A DNA stretch of 64,000 nucleotides from JAIPDZ01 sp034522175 (GTDB taxonomy: Bacteria > Desulfobacterota > DSM-4660 > Desulfatiglandales > Desulfatiglandaceae). Under the pieces are notes generated by a model. That model made no database searches, was not told the DNA's origin, and saw only the letters and a list, made by a program, of their open reading frames with translations. Made by a program: the position numbers and the translations under genes. Below, piece after piece: positions 36,231 through 47,097 of this stretch; position 1 is the first letter of the stretch, and each line of letters starts with the position of its first letter. Location of the stretch: positions 2,790,001 to 2,854,000 of the forward strand of contig JAXHLQ010000001.1 in assembly GCA_034522175.1 (NCBI GenBank). Reading direction: 5' to 3'.

Positions 36231-37421
36231 CTAAGACCGGTAATCGGCATTGATCGACACATAGTCGTGGGTTAAATCGCAGGTCAGGATGTGGTCGTGG
36301 CATGCGCCCTGATGAAGATCGATGGTAAGATCAAATTCCGCACCCATCATGATTTTTGAAGCCTCTTTCTCCGCCTCAGCCCCCACGCCCAGACCCTTGG
36401 AGACAATCTGAATATCGTTGATCCGGATATCCACCTGATTTTCGACCATGTCGATGCCGGTCCGGCCCAAGGCCCCCATGATTCGCCCCCAGTTGGGATC
36501 CTGACCATAGAGGGCCGTCTTCACTAAGTTTGAGTTGGCCACGGTGCGGGCGGCCTTTAAGGCATCCTGAGGGCTTCGGGCGTTCTGAACCTTCACATCC
36601 ACCACCTTGGTGGCGCCCTCCCCGTCTTTTACAATCATCCGGGCCAGGTCCCCCATCACACCGGTCAGTCCCTCACGGAACGACTCAGCGTCTGATGGAG
36701 TCAGCGGATCGTTACCTGCCGAACCGTTGGCCATCATCAATACCATATCATTGGTGCTGGTATCCCCGTCCACGGTAATCCGGTTGAAGGTGGTTTCCGT
36801 GCATGATTTCACCATATCGGTGAGTTGGTCGACATCAATCACCACATCACTCATGATGAAGCAGAGCATGGTGGCCATGTGAGGCATGATCATGCCGGCG
36901 CCCTTGGCCAAGCCGACCACCCGGTAAGGAACACCACCCGCCTGACCATTAAAAGCACTCAGTTTGGGAAACGAGTCGGTGGTCATAATGGCCCGTGCCG
37001 CATCGAGGATACCCGCTTCAGAAAGCGCCCCCGCCAACCCTGGGATTACGGTTAGAATCGCGTCCATATCCAGGGGCGCGCCGATCACCCCGGTGGAAGC
37101 CACCAGGACCGCCTCCGGGTCCACGCCGACGGCTCCGGCCACCGCCGCCGCCGTCTTTTCGGCGTCATTCAACCCCCGCGTCCCGGTACAGGCGTTGGCG
37201 TTACCGGCATTGGCCACAATGGCCTGGGCCTTTCCTTTCTCCATGTGCCTCATGCTCAAAAGAACCGGTGCGGCCTTGACCCGGTTCGTGGTAAACACGC
37301 CTGCGGCCGTGGCCGGCATGTCCGAAAAGATCAGGGCCAGGTCCGGCCCATTCCCTTTCTTAAGCCCGGCATTGACCGCCGCCGCCTTAAACCCATTCAC
37401 CCTATAGCGTTTTTCATCCAT
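36231..37421 (-). CDS. argJ: Bifunctional glutamate N-acetyltransferase/amino-acid acetyltransferase
   Basis: From the ATG at 37421 (MDEKRYRVNGFKAAAVNAGL) the product is 396 residues, the normal length. The autocleavage site with the catalytic threonine is present (KGAGMIMPHMATMLCF), as are STGVIGAPLDMD and the C-terminal GQDPNWGRIMGALGR. ArgJ transfers acetyl groups from N-acetylornithine to glutamate and so recycles acetyl in arginine synthesis. It cleaves itself before Thr into two subunits. It lies just downstream of secA on the same strand. Confidence 0.93.
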   Translation of the reverse strand: MDEKRYRVNGFKAAAVNAGLKKGNGPDLALIFSDMPATAAGVFTTNRVKAAPVLLSMRHMEKGKAQAIVANAGNANACTGTRGLNDAEKTAAAVAGAVGVDPEAVLVASTGVIGAPLDMDAILTVIPGLAGALSEAGILDAARAIMTTDSFPKLSAFNGQAGGVPYRVVGLAKGAGMIMPHMATMLCFIMSDVVIDVDQLTDMVKSCTETTFNRITVDGDTSTNDMVLMMANGSAGNDPLTPSDAESFREGLTGVMGDLARMIVKDGEGATKVVDVKVQNARSPQDALKAARTVANSNLVKTALYGQDPNWGRIMGALGRTGIDMVENQVDIRINDIQIVSKGLGVGAEAEKEASKIMMGAEFDLTIDLHQGACHDHILTCDLTHDYVSINADYRS

Positions 37422-37469
37422 AAAATTTCCAGTCATCAAGGCCAACGGTTCACGGCCTACTGCAAATCC

Positions 37470-40329
37470 CTAACTGGCCCCGCAACATTTCTTATATTTT
37501 TTTCCGCTCCCGCAGGGACAGGGATCGTTGCGACCCACCTTCTTGGACTTCCGCTTCATCGGCGCCTGCTTTTCCGTATCCTTCCCCCGTGGCTTAGATT
37601 GAGGGGCCGTTTCCTTTTTCTGGGGACGTCTTCGGGTTGATCCATCACGAGACGCACCCTGAAAAGGGTGCTGAGGGTCTCCTCCCGGATCTGATCCATG
37701 AGGTCCCCGAAGAGGGCGAACCCCTCTTTCTGGTATTCCTTGAGGGGATCCATCTGCCCGTATCCCCTGAGTCCGATCCCTTCTTTCATGTGTTCCATGG
37801 CCTGGAGATGGGCCACCCATTTGTCATCGATGATTTGAAGGATGATGAACCGCTCGAGGCCGCCCATGTCCTCCTTGCCAAAGAGTTTTTCCTTTTCCGC
37901 ATAGGCCGCCAGGGCCTGTTCCCGGATGAGGTCTCCCGCCTCCTCCGCTTTCAAGGCGTCAAAAGCCTCTTCGCCCATCTCTTCAGGACCCAGTTTGAGC
38001 CTGAATCCGAAGAGTCTTGCCACATTCTCCTTCAGGCCCTGAATGTTCCAGTCTTCCGAATAGGCCTTGGGGTCGATCCACTGGGTCACCAGGTCATCCA
38101 CCTTCTCTTCGATCATCTCCTGGACGATGTCCGCGGTTTTTTCCCCTTCAAGAATATCACGCCTGAGGGCGTAGATGATCTCCCGGTGTTTGTTCATCAC
38201 ATCGTCATATTCGAGAAGGTGTTTTCGGATGTCGAAATTGTGGGCCTCCACCTTTTTCTGGGCATTCTCGATACCGCGTGAAATGAGGTTGTGCTCGATG
38301 GGCTCTCCCTCTTCCATCCCGAAGCGCTCCATAATGGAGGAGATTCGGTCCGAACCGAATATCCTGAGGAGGTCATCTTCCAAAGACAGATAAAAGCGGG
38401 AAGAACCCAGGTCGCCCTGCCGGCCGGCCCGGCCTCTGAGCTGGTTGTCCACCCGGCGGCTCTCATGCCGCTCCGTGCCCAGGATATGGAGCCCTCCCAG
38501 TTCTCTGACCCCTTCCCCAAGAACGATGTCCGTCCCTCGACCCGCCATGTTGGTGGAGATGGTCACGGTCTTGAGCTGCCCCGCATTGGCAATGATCTCG
38601 GCTTCCTTCTCGTGGTGTTTGGCGTTCAGTACGGAATGGGGGACACCGGCCCGCTTGAGCATCTTGCTCAGCATCTCGGATTTTTCCACGGAGACGGTAC
38701 CCACAAGGACCGGCTGTCCCTTTTCGTACAGCTCTTTTATTTCATCCACAACCGCCTTGAACTTCTCCCGCTCGGTCTTGTAAATGACATCCGGATAATT
38801 CACGCGGATCATCTTCTCATTGGTGGGGATGACCACCACATCCAGTTTATAGATGTTGTTGAACTCGGCGGCCTCCGTGTCCGCGGTACCGGTCATGCCC
38901 GCCAGTTTTTCGTACATGCGGAAAAAATTCTGAAACGTGACCGTGGCCAGGGTCTGGTTTTCGCCAGCCACACGCACGCCCTCCTTGGCCTCCACCGCCT
39001 GGTGCAGGCCGTCGCTCCATCGCCTTCCCGGCATCATCCGTCCGGTAAATTCGTCCACGATCATAATCTGATTGTCCTTGATCACATAGTGGACATCTTT
39101 TTCAAAGAGCCAGTAGGCCTTGATGAGTTGCTGGGTGGAATGGATCAATTCGGAGGACCGGGCATACTGGGCCTCCAACGCCTTGAGCTGTTCGTCCTTT
39201 TCCGCGTTAGTCAAGGCCTCATCCTCACGGACCGAGTGGCTCATGTCATCCAGGTCGAGCATGGTGAAATCGCCCTGGCCGTCGCTTGAGAGGAGGTCGA
39301 TCCCCTTCTCAGTGAGTTCCACGGCATTGCTTCGTTCATCAATGGTGCAGTAGAGGATCTGATCCAGTTCCGGCAGCTCCTTTTGGGATCTGAGAAGGCT
39401 TTCCGTACGGTCGATCTGCTTTTTCAGGGCCGGATTCTTGGCGATGAGATCCAGGTAGACGGGGTTCTTGGAATCCCCCTTCGAATCTGCACCAGCGTCT
39501 CGATGGTCGTTTCATCCGGTTCACCGCCGTCCAATCGATCCTTGGCATCTTTTAAGAGCGAACGGATGATGGTGCTCTGTTTCTTTCTCAGATTGATGAC
39601 CAGCGGTTTGACCTCTTCGTATACCTTGTTTTCACTGTGCTCGATCGGTCCGCTGATGATCAACGGGGTCCGGGCCTCATCGATGAGGATGCTGTCCACC
39701 TCGTCCACAATCGCATAGTGAAACTCCCGCTGGACAAAATCACTGAAATCAAACTTCATGTTATCCCGGAGATAATCGAAGCCGAATTCATTGTTGGTCC
39801 CATAGGTGATATCGCAGCCATAGGCCTGTTTGCGCTCCTGATCGTCCATGCCGTGGACAATCACGCCCACGGACAATCCCAAAGCATTGTAAATGGCCCC
39901 CATCCATTCCGCATCCCGCCGGGCCAGGTAGTCATTCACCGTGACGAGATGGGCGCCCCTTCCCGTGAGGGCATTCAAATAAAGCGACAGTGTGGCGGCC
40001 AGGGTTTTCCCCTCACCGGTTTTCATCTCGGCGATCTTTCCCTGGTGAAGCACGATACCGCCGATGAGCTGCACATCAAAGTGTCGCATTCCCAGCGTTC
40101 GGACCGATGCCTCCCGGACCACGGCGAAGGCCTCGGGCAGGAGATCATCGAGGGCCTCGCCACCCGAGAGCCTTTCCTTGAATTCGTCTGTCTTTGAGCG
40201 GAGTGCTTCGTCTGAGAGCGCTTTGACATTGGCCTCCAGTTGATTGATCTGATCCGCCAGCGGCATCAACTTTTTGAGTTCCCGCTCGTTTTTACTGCCG
40301 AAGATCCCTTTAACCAATTTTCCAAGCAT
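37470..40329 (-). CDS. secA: Preprotein translocase ATPase SecA (two homopolymer frameshifts)
   Basis: The gene is read in three pieces. The first (from 40329) has Walker A (MKTGEGKTLAA) and the Walker B/DEVD box (IVDEVDSILIDEAR). It slips at a run of five C (39475-39479), where one more base restores the frame. The second holds the helicase end (RAGRQGDLGSSRFYLSLEDD). A further slip at GGGG (37622-37625) moves to the frame with the SEC-C zinc motif (DPCPCGSGKKYKKCC) and the stop at 37470. SecA drives protein export through SecYEG and is essential. The two single-base losses in homopolymers are therefore most likely sequence errors. Confidence 0.9.
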
Positions 40330-40522
40330 CTCTATTTACCCGCTTAAACGGCACCAAATGCGATATGCAGCGTTCGTGATGAAGGCGAAACGGAATGGTT
40401 TTTTCATTCAATCCATATTAATGGTTCCACCGCTCAAAAATCAAGACCCGACGGATTCGGTACAGGAGAGCCATTCATGATGGAGTAGGAAACCCGCCTT
40501 CTTTGAAAAGTGCAGAGGAAAG

Positions 40523-41430
40523 CTATTCAAGGATATAACGAAGGGGGTTGACGGGTTGGCCGTTGCGGTGAACTTCGTAATGAAGATGGGAGCCGGTGGT
40601 CCTTCCGGAATTTCCCACCAGACCAATGGTTTCACCCCGTTTGACACGTTGACCCTTTTTGACCAGGGACTTCTTGAGATGGGCATATTTGGATTCAAGT
40701 CCGTGGCCGTGGTCGATTCGGATGACTCTCCCGTATCCCCGTTCCCAGCCCGAGAAGGCCACATGGCCGTCCGCCGTAACCACAATGGGTGCGGACATTC
40801 GCGTGGAGATATCGATCCCTTCGTGGAACTCCTTCTTGCCCGTAAACGGTGAGACCCGCTGACCGAAACGGGAACTCAACCATCCCCTGGTGGGCCATAT
40901 GGAAGGGGTCAAGGCCAGACGCCGTTTCTGCTCGTCCAGAAACTGGTTCAGGGTGACCTTGTTCTGTCTGCTGAATGCGGCCGCGTCATACAGATCGTCT
41001 AACGACTGATGCATTCGCTGTATAAAATCGTTATCAATCGCTTTAACGGTCTGACCCGGGTCCAGCAACTCGGGCACCGACCCCCTATACCGTGAAATTT
41101 GGATCCCGCCTCGCCTATCTCAAAATCCACCATACCCTTCAGTTTCTCATCAAAAGCCCGAAGTTCGCTCATTTCGGTCCTGAAGTCGTCGATCCGTTTG
41201 GCCATTTGCACAAACCGGTCCCTGATCAACGCATTTTCCTCTTCGAGCGCTGCCATTATCGGCATTTTGGACTTGATCACCAGGTAGTCCTGAACGATCC
41301 AGCAGCCGGCAGCGAAGACGCATATCAAAAAAAGGATGGCGAGAAAGGGGATACATCTTGGACAGTTGTACTGTCTGATCTTTCGACTCGGTCCGGGAAC
41401 CACAAACAGGCTGATCTTTTTTGACAACAA
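40523..41430 (-). CDS. Membrane-anchored M23 family metallopeptidase (one frameshift)
   Basis: The first frame (41430 to about 41085) gives a basic N-terminus, one transmembrane helix (FLAILFLICVFAAGCWIV) and a coiled coil (EEENALIRDRFVQMAKRIDD). At a run of five C (41081-41085) one base is missing and the frame moves to the second part (VPELLDPGQTVKAIDN onward). That part ends in a LytM/M23 domain with the zinc ligands in FHEGIDIS and SHLHYEVHRNG. Members cut or help remodel peptidoglycan, or activate amidases. The corrected protein is about 302 residues. It lies upstream of secA on the same strand, with 193 bases between. Confidence 0.82.
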
Positions 41431-41708
41431 ACCGGGTACCTCATTTCAAGGGGTGCCGTTAAGGGCCGTGGTCACTGGCCCGCAAATTTTCAAGTCGGTT
41501 ATTAGCATACAGGAAATGGCGTGTCAACTGCCGAGTTGTCCGACACGGCAGCGCTATTTTCATCCAGTGTTGAGGGAGGATTAAAAGGCCGATACACCCA
41601 TGATATATGGGCCATCTCGTTTAAACCTCTTTTCAAAACAGGTCGTGGGGTATAGTATGTACAATTTTGAAGCATTTTTCAAAAACCGCATACTCGAAAA
41701 GGAACTTC

Positions 41709-42728
41709 ATGATTACTGAGGTCACCGTTCTCATCATCGAAGCCATGATCGTCTATTTCCTGGTCCTCTGGGCGCATTCGCTTCGGCACCGATTCGGCCC
41801 GGTCCATTTCTATGCCCTCCTTGGCGGCATCACGGCCATCATGTCGTGGGTGACGGATGCCGGGGTGGCCGTCGAAATCGCCGGCATTACGTTTGTGGTG
41901 GGGTCCACCGTGTTTTACACTGCTTTGTTGCTGGGGGTTTTTGTGGTCTATGTGTTTGACGGGCCCAGGGCCACGAGAATCGCCATATCCACCATATTGG
42001 GCGTTTCCATTATGGTACCCGTCGTTGCCGTTGTCCTTCACTATCAAACTCAGCTTATGGGAAACACGCCACTCGAATATGTCCCCCTCCCCAGTCTGCG
42101 GATTAACACGGCATCCGTACTGGCCACCCTCATTGACCTGATCTTTCTCGCCATCGCCTGGGAATACCTGGGGAAACCGGCGTTGGGCCTGCGCCCATGG
42201 CTGAGGGCGTTTGCAACGCTGCTCGGCGTCATGTGGCTGGATGTGGTGCTTTTCGCCACCGGGGCATTTGCGGGCACGCCCAATTATCTGAGCATCATGC
42301 AGGGAACCCTGATCAGCCGGTTTATCATCTCGGTTTTCGCCCTTCCCTTTTTGTACGGCTACCTCCACTGGCAGAGCAAAAAGCCAGGCGTAAACATCGA
42401 AAATCGCCCGGTGATGGCCATTCTGCGGCAGGTGGCTGAGGTTGAACGAGAGCTTTCCCTTGCACAGCAGGAGATCGAGCGGCGAAAGGCGGCCGAAAAA
42501 GAGCGGGATACGCTGATCGAGGAACTGCAAAAGGCCATATCCGAGGTCAAGACCCTTCGGGGGTTTCTCCCCATCTGTGCCAACTGCAAAAAAATTCGTG
42601 ACGACGAAGGGTACTGGAATCAGATAGAAGGGTATATCCAGAAACACTCCGATGCGGTATTCAGCCACAGTATCTGCCCGGACTGTGCAAAAGAACTATA
42701 CCCGGATTTCAACATCTACAAGAACTAG
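41709..42728 (+). CDS. Multi-span membrane sensor with C-terminal Cys4 domain
   Basis: The ATG at 41709 (AAGGAA upstream) gives 339 residues. Six to seven hydrophobic helices (about 1-215, for example GVMWLDVVLFATGAFAG) form a membrane domain resembling VUT-type or MASE-like sensor modules. I cannot name the family with certainty. A coiled coil (EVERELSLAQQEIERRKAAE) connects it to the Cys4 tail (LPICANCKKIRDDEGYWNQ ... CPDCAKELYP) seen also at 22490 and 28540. There is no kinase or cyclase domain, so the Cys4 domain is the only output. It is transcribed divergently from the M23 peptidase gene. Confidence 0.78.
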   Translation: MITEVTVLIIEAMIVYFLVLWAHSLRHRFGPVHFYALLGGITAIMSWVTDAGVAVEIAGITFVVGSTVFYTALLLGVFVVYVFDGPRATRIAISTILGVSIMVPVVAVVLHYQTQLMGNTPLEYVPLPSLRINTASVLATLIDLIFLAIAWEYLGKPALGLRPWLRAFATLLGVMWLDVVLFATGAFAGTPNYLSIMQGTLISRFIISVFALPFLYGYLHWQSKKPGVNIENRPVMAILRQVAEVERELSLAQQEIERRKAAEKERDTLIEELQKAISEVKTLRGFLPICANCKKIRDDEGYWNQIEGYIQKHSDAVFSHSICPDCAKELYPDFNIYKN

Positions 42729-42780
42729 CCGTCCTCTTTCCGTGTTCGAGCATATAACCCTTCATCATGGAGGTGACGTG

Positions 42781-43749
42781 ATGAAAAAACTTCTCGCCGG
42801 TGTCCTGTTTATCCTCGTCTCCAGGGGTTCGTCGGCTGTGCAAAACGCATCCCCTCAGACCACATCACCGGTCCTCAGACCTACCAACAGGAAATGGACA
42901 TTCAGGCGGGCGGTTTTAACCGCACCTATCAGGTGCACGTGCCCCCCGGTTACGCATCGGCACCGCCCCTGCCCCTCGTGGTGGTGATTCACGGGGCCTT
43001 TGATACGGCCAAGGGGATGGCCATGTATTCCGGGTTCAGCGATCTGGCGGATCGGGAAGGGTTTTTGGTGCTTTACCCCAACGGCATGGGACTGTTTGGA
43101 TACCTGCAGGCACTGGAACGCCGGCCACTGCTGCGGAAAGGCGGCCAAAGACGGGGTGGACGACGTGGGATTCATCGCCGCCGCCATCGAAGATGCATGC
43201 GCCCGGTTGAAAGTGGACCGCAGGCGCATCTATGTCCTGGGCTTTTCCAACGGAGGCATGATGGCCTACCGGTTTGCGGCGGAACGTACCAACATGCTGG
43301 CCGCCGCAGCAGCTCTGGCCGCCTCCTGCGGGGGCCGCGCATCGGACAAGGGCCCGGTGTGGCATATCCCCACCCCCAAAAAACCGCTGCCGATTTTGAT
43401 CATGCACGGGATGGACGATGAGGATGTGTCCTTTGAAGGGGGAAGCAGTCCGCGTAGAGGCGGGCTTAGAACCTACTGGTCCGTGGAAAAATCGGTTGCC
43501 CTCTGGGTCAGGGCGGACGGGTGCACGTCCAGGACGGAAGAAAAATCACTTTATGGAGGAGAGGTTCGGGTCCGGTCGTGGAAACCGTGCGATGCGGACA
43601 CGGAGGTCTCCCTTTACATGATCAACGGCTGGGCCCATGACTGGCCTGGCCCATACTTCACCTCCAAATTGCCTGAAACCCACCCATTGAAAGATTTTGA
43701 TGCGGCGCGCATCATCTGGGATTTTTTCAAGCGGCATGTGCGCGATTAG
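42781..43749 (+). CDS. PHB-depolymerase/LpqC-like esterase lipoprotein, two frameshifts
   Basis: ATG 42781 (GGAGGTG upstream) begins a signal sequence (MKKLLAGVLFILVS). At GGGG (42824-42827) one added base gives FVGCAKR, a lipobox Cys, and leads into the frame with MDIQAGGFNRTYQVHVPPGY and PLVVVIHGAFDTA (oxyanion loop HGAF). A second slip at GG (43109-43110) leads to HWNAGHCCGKA and the nucleophile elbow GFSNGGMMAY, with HGMDDEDVSF and the catalytic His in NGWAHDWPG. This is the layout of secreted LpqC/PHB-depolymerase esterases that act on polyesters or feruloyl-type esters. The indels may be errors. Confidence 0.75.
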
Positions 43750-43761
43750 CCGCAACGCGTA

Positions 43762-43780
43762 ATCCCGCCGCTTGCGGGAT
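43762..43780. terminator. Hairpin between convergent genes
   Basis: ATCCCGC (43762-43768) pairs with GCGGGAT (43774-43780) around a five-base loop, just after the esterase stop and before the convergent livF stop. No T tract follows, so termination is only possible, not certain. Confidence 0.4.
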
Positions 43781-43795
43781 CTCCGCTTCGCTTCG

Positions 43796-43846
43796 ACCAG
43801 CAACAAGTAACCAGCAACGCGCAACGAGAAACCAGAAACCAGCTAC
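43796..43846. repeat. Word repeat (AACCAGCAACGCG type)
   Basis: ACCAGCAACAAGTAACCAGC, AACGCGCAACGAG and AAACCAGAAACCAG follow one another up to the end of the livF gene. Confidence 0.5.
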
Positions 43847-44592
43847 AAACCCAAATACGTCTTCCGTATCACCTCATTTTGGAGCAACTCATCGCCTGCG
43901 CCCTCTGCAATAATCTTTCCGGACGAGAGCACATAGTTTCGGGTGGCCATCTTGAATACCGTGCTCACCTCCTGTTCCACAAGGAGCACGGTGATATTGA
44001 GCTGGGCGATCTTTTTGATCTTATCAAAGACCTCTCCCCTGGATATGGGGGCCAGGCCGGTGGAGGGTTCATCGATGAGGAGGAGTTTGGGTTCAGACAT
44101 CAATGCCCTGCCGATGGCCAGCATCTGCTGCTCGCCCCCCGAGAGGGTGCCGGAAATCTGCTTTGAGCGACCTTTGAGGACCGGAAACAACTCATACACC
44201 TGCGCCAGGTTCTCAAGGGCCTCCCTTTTGTCTTTGACGAGGTAGGCACCCGCATGGAGGTTTTCCAGCACGCTCATTTCACGAAACGGCCTTCGTCTTT
44301 CCGGGCAATGAATGAGGCCTTTCTCTACGATTTTATGTGCCGGAATCCGATCGATCCGCTCGCCGTCGAACACGATCTTCCCTTCGAGCCGGATGTCCCC
44401 GCCCACGGTTCCCCGCTTGCTCTTCTTTTCCCAGGTCACCAGTCCGGTGATGGCCCTTAGAAGGGTCGACTTGCCCGCACCATTGGGACCCACGAGGCTC
44501 ACCAGTTCCCCGGTGTCCACGCCCATGCTCAGGTCGTTGATCAACAGGGCCCGATCATAAAGGACCGTCAGGTTGGCCACATCCAAAAGCAC
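43843..44592 (-). CDS. livF: Liv-type ABC transporter ATPase LivF (operon 1)
   Basis: The 249 residues have Walker A (GPNGAGKSTLLRA), the signature LSGGEQQMLAIGRAL and Walker B (KLLLIDEPSTGLAP) of the HAAT-family LivF subunits. It is the last gene of operon 1, two bases after livG. An extra segment after Walker A (WEKKSKRGTVGGD) lengthens the usual loop. It would energise uptake with the LivH/LivM channel. Confidence 0.9.
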   Translation of the reverse strand: MLLDVANLTVLYDRALLINDLSMGVDTGELVSLVGPNGAGKSTLLRAITGLVTWEKKSKRGTVGGDIRLEGKIVFDGERIDRIPAHKIVEKGLIHCPERRRPFREMSVLENLHAGAYLVKDKREALENLAQVYELFPVLKGRSKQISGTLSGGEQQMLAIGRALMSEPKLLLIDEPSTGLAPISRGEVFDKIKKIAQLNITVLLVEQEVSTVFKMATRNYVLSSGKIIAEGAGDELLQNEVIRKTYLGL

Positions 44593-44594
44593 CG

Positions 44595-45362
44595 CTACGC
44601 TCCTCCCTCACCGAGATACGCCTTGATGACCGCTTTATTTTTGACCACCTCATCCGGCGTGCCGTCCGCAATGACCGTGCCAAAATCGAGCACAACGATT
44701 CGATCCACAATCTTCATCAACTGCTGGAGTTTGTGCTCCACGATGATCATGGCCGGTCCCTCGCTGTGCAGGCGGCCGAATCGCCCCCCCTTATGGAGGC
44801 GCTTGATGGACTGAGCCATGAGATCGGTCTCCGCCGGGCTCAACCCCCCGAAGGGTTCGTCCAGAAGGAGGAGTTCCGGTTCCGTGGCTATGGCCCGGGC
44901 CACCTCCAACCGTTTCAGGTCCCCTTGAGAGAGGGTAGATGCCTTCTCCAAGGCCATATCCGATATGCCCGAAAATTCCAGGGCATCCAAAGCCTTGGCC
45001 TCCACCCGTTTCACCCATTCGCCGCGTTTCATGGCCCGGGGGGAGAGGCAGGACACCATCACGTTGGCAATGATGGGCAGACGCCTGAAGGGTCGCATAT
45101 TTTGAAAGGTGCAGGCGATCCCCATATTCACCACATTATATGTCTTTTTGCCCACCGTGGATTTTCCCTTGAACCGCACATCCCCGGAATCAGGGCGCAG
45201 TGCAGCGGTGATGAGGCGCAGCAGGGTGGTTTTTCCCGCCCCATTGGGGCCGATGAGGCCCAGCATCTCGGTTCTGTCCATGGAAAAGCTGACGTCATTG
45301 ATGGCCTGAAGGCCGCCAAAGGTCTTATTGAGCCGTTCCACTTTTAGAAACCCTGTTGCCAA
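44595..45362 (-). CDS. livG: Liv-type ABC transporter ATPase LivG (operon 1)
   Basis: A start at TTG 45362, directly after the ligase stop, gives 255 residues and matches the family N-terminus (FLKVERLNKTFGG). The GTG at 45386 would overlap the ligase by 23 bases. Walker A (GPNGAGKTTLLRL), a LivG-type signature (LSQGDLKRLEVA) and Walker B (LLLLDEPFGGLSP) are present. An extra segment (HKGGRFGRLHSEGP) lies before the switch histidine region. It forms the ATPase heterodimer with LivF. Confidence 0.88.
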   Translation of the reverse strand: MATGFLKVERLNKTFGGLQAINDVSFSMDRTEMLGLIGPNGAGKTTLLRLITAALRPDSGDVRFKGKSTVGKKTYNVVNMGIACTFQNMRPFRRLPIIANVMVSCLSPRAMKRGEWVKRVEAKALDALEFSGISDMALEKASTLSQGDLKRLEVARAIATEPELLLLDEPFGGLSPAETDLMAQSIKRLHKGGRFGRLHSEGPAMIIVEHKLQQLMKIVDRIVVLDFGTVIADGTPDEVVKNKAVIKAYLGEGGA

Positions 45363-45363
45363 A

Positions 45364-47075
45364 TCAGGCGTCCTCCAGTTCCTCACGCAGCTCCCGTCTG
45401 GACACTTTACCTACATCCGTCTTGGGGAGTTCTCCGCGGAATTCAATGATCTTGGGCACCTTATAGTGGGCCAGATTCTTTCGGCAGAATTCGGCAATCT
45501 CCTCTTCGGAGACCCGCCCCCTGGCCTCGCTTTGCAGGACCACATAGGCCTTGATCACTTGACCCACCCTGGGGTCGGGAAGCCCCACCACCCCGGCGGC
45601 CTTGATCTGGGGATGCTGATACAGGACCTCCTCCACATGCCGCGCAAAGACAGAGTAGCCTTTGTACTTGATCAGATCACGCTTTCGGTCAAAAAAATGA
45701 AAATACCCCTCCTCATCCATCCGGACGATATCGCCGGTACGAAGCCACCGTTTTCCGTCCAGCTCAATGAGGGCCTCCTGAGTGCCTTCCGGTCGCCGCC
45801 AGTAGCCCTGCATGATGTTGGGGCCGTGCAAAATCAACTCCCCCACCTCCCCCACCGGCACATAGTCGGTTCCGTCCACGTCGATAATGGCGGCCTCCAC
45901 ACTGGGAAGGGGCACGCCGAAGGAACCGCTCTTGGGCCGGTCATAGGGCGTGGAATGGCTGACCGCCGTGGTCTCGGTCATGCCGTAGCCTTCCAGTATT
46001 TCCGTGCCGGTCCGCTTCTCCCACTGCTTGATGGTGGATTCATGGAGCGTGTCCGCACCGCAGGCGATGAGCTTGAGCCCTTTCCAGTTGACCCGATCCG
46101 TTTTTTCATATTCCTTGAGGTATTCAAACAGGGTGGGCACCCCGTAAAAGGCGGAAACCTTGTACCGCTCCATGGCCGACAGGATATCGTCCATGTCCGG
46201 CGTGGTGAGGAGCACGATGGTGGATCCCTGCACCAGGCCGCTTAGCATCACCACCACCTGGCCGTAAATATGGAAAAAAGGGAGAAAGGCGATGACCGAC
46301 TCCTTCCCTTCCTCAAACAGCGGCCAGAAGGAGACCATCTGTTTCTGGAGAGCAATCATGTTGTAGTGGGTCAGGATGGCCGCCTTGGGCAGACCGGTGG
46401 TTCCCCCGGTGTAGGGGAGGGCCGCAATATCCGTCTTGGGATCAATGGCGATTTGGGGGGGTCCGGCGGGTTCTGCTCGATCAAGTCTTGAAACAGGTGA
46501 AGGCCGGCCTTTTTAATATCCGCCTGGGTTGGAACCGCCATCTCACCCCCGTAGGCCTGGGCCAGTTTGCTTTTGGCAAACATCCTTTTCAAGCGGGGCA
46601 GGTAGTCACCGATGCTGGTGAGGATCACATGGTCCGGCTCTGCCCCGGATTTTTCCACGTTATCGTAGAGGATGTCCTCACAGATGACGGTCCCGGCCTG
46701 GCTGTCATCGATCTGATGCCTCACTTCCTTGCTGGTATAAACCGGACTGATGGGCGTCACCTTCGCCCCTGCCTTCAATGCCCCGAAATAGGCGATCACA
46801 TACTGGGGGCAGTTGAGGAGATACAGGGCCACCGTATCCCCCTTTTTAACGCCCATTCCGGCCAGGGCCGTCGCAAACCGGTCGGTCAGCGTCTTGAGCT
46901 CCTTGTAGCTGATCTTACGGCCGTAAAAAATGAGGGCGGTCTTACCGCTGTATTTATCGGCCATCTGATCAAAGGCCCCCGGCACGGAAATATCGGGGAT
47001 CTCCACTTCCGCAGGAACCCCTTTGGGGTAATACCTGATCCACGGTTTGGATGTGTAGACCTCCTTGGCGTCCAT
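45364..47075 (-). CDS. Acyl-CoA synthetase/AMP-dependent ligase embedded in Liv operon 1 (one frameshift)
   Basis: ATG 47075 has GAGGAG upstream. The first frame covers the N-terminal part (DQMADKYSGKTALIFYGRKI). At a run of seven G (46455-46461) one base is missing, and the second frame continues with the AMP-binding motif region (the frame before MIALQKQMV reads as a TGGTTGLPKA motif), GYGMTETTAVS, RTGDIVRMDEEGYF and the C-terminal KTDVGKVSRREL with its Lys. The enzyme makes an acyl-CoA from a carboxylic acid, ATP and CoA. Its place between livM and livG suggests that the transported substrate is activated on entry. Confidence 0.85.
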
Positions 47076-47097
47076 GGTTTCGCTCCTCTCTAAAGAC

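Noticed and set aside
37470..40329. secA as a true pseudogene
   Set aside because: The gene is essential, all motifs are intact in the three frames, and both shifts are single-base losses in homopolymers.
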